From Candidatus Odinarchaeota archaeon (GTDB lineage: Archaea > Asgardarchaeota > JAGGXT01), in the NCBI GenBank assembly GCA_021162905.1, contig JAGGXT010000258.1:1-5533 (forward strand): a stretch of DNA of 5,533 nucleotides, given 5' to 3'. Of the stretch, positions 5,470 to 5,533 are shown piece by piece. How positions within the stretch are numbered: the stretch's first letter is position 1; every line of letters starts with the position of its first letter. Under the pieces are notes generated by a model, which saw only the letters and a list, made by a program, of their open reading frames with translations, searched no databases and was not told the origin of the DNA. The position numbers and the translations under genes are program-made.

Positions 5470-5533
5470 TCTTATAAGATGTTGTTAAAAATATATACTA
5501 GAAATAATATACTACTACTGTTGTTGTAATTAA
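5470..5533. other. Intergenic edge region, possible divergent promoter
   Basis: No gene is visible here. The stretch holds a perfect ten-base palindrome TCTTATAAGA (5470-5479) just upstream of the tRNA promoter. It also has a forward TATA-like AAAAATATATA (5487-5497) and short triplet runs (ACT x3, then GTT-type) at 5511-5527. It most likely contains the promoter of a forward gene beginning beyond the right edge. Confidence 0.35.

Noticed and set aside
5511..5527. ACT/GTT triplet runs as a repeat array
   Set aside because: There are only three units of each, too short to be more than simple-sequence noise; no spaced repeats suggest CRISPR.

Overview
The window reads as a piece of an A+T-rich archaeal chromosome, probably from a thermophile. 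The evidence is a group II chaperonin (thermosome) gene, TATA-type promoters, oligo-T terminators, and a tRNA-Gln with a very G+C-rich acceptor stem and no encoded CCA. A Thermoproteota/TACK-type lineage is plausible but cannot be fixed from 5.5 kb. There is no CRISPR array, transposase, phage gene or integration scar. All five protein genes fall into recognisable families, although two are recognisable only at family level.

Layout, left to right. (1) 3-386 (+): the C-terminal 127 codons of a GT4-like glycosyltransferase, cut by the left edge. (2) 387-551: a hairpin with a T-tail, then the thermosome promoter. (3) 552-2207 (+): a complete 551-aa thermosome subunit, followed by T-run terminators. 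(4) About 2313/2332-3198 (+): a radical SAM protein of the spore-photolyase-like (SPL, COG1533-type) superfamily. Its reading frame contains the iron-sulfur motif but has no ATG, GTG or TTG upstream of that motif, so it starts at ATT 2332 or carries an N-terminal frameshift. (5) 3200-4009 (-): a nitrilase-superfamily amidohydrolase, very like the Pyrococcus PH0642/PaNit proteins. It is convergent with gene 4, with one base between the stop codons. (6) 4010-4149: a compact divergent promoter region with a small palindrome almost exactly midway between the two TATA boxes. (7) 4150-5322 (+): a second, different SPL-like radical SAM protein with a seven-cysteine cluster near its C-terminus. (8) 5341-5414 (-): tRNA-Gln(CUG), with its own promoter and terminator. 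(9) 5415-5533: intergenic, probably another divergent promoter region.

The genes look mostly monocistronic, each with its own promoter-like element, and no multi-gene operon is evident. The thermosome and tRNA are housekeeping genes. The least understood content is the pair of SPL-like radical SAM proteins on either side of the nitrilase. Their substrates cannot be read from sequence. The most useful points to check are the start of the first one and the cysteine-rich tail of the second.
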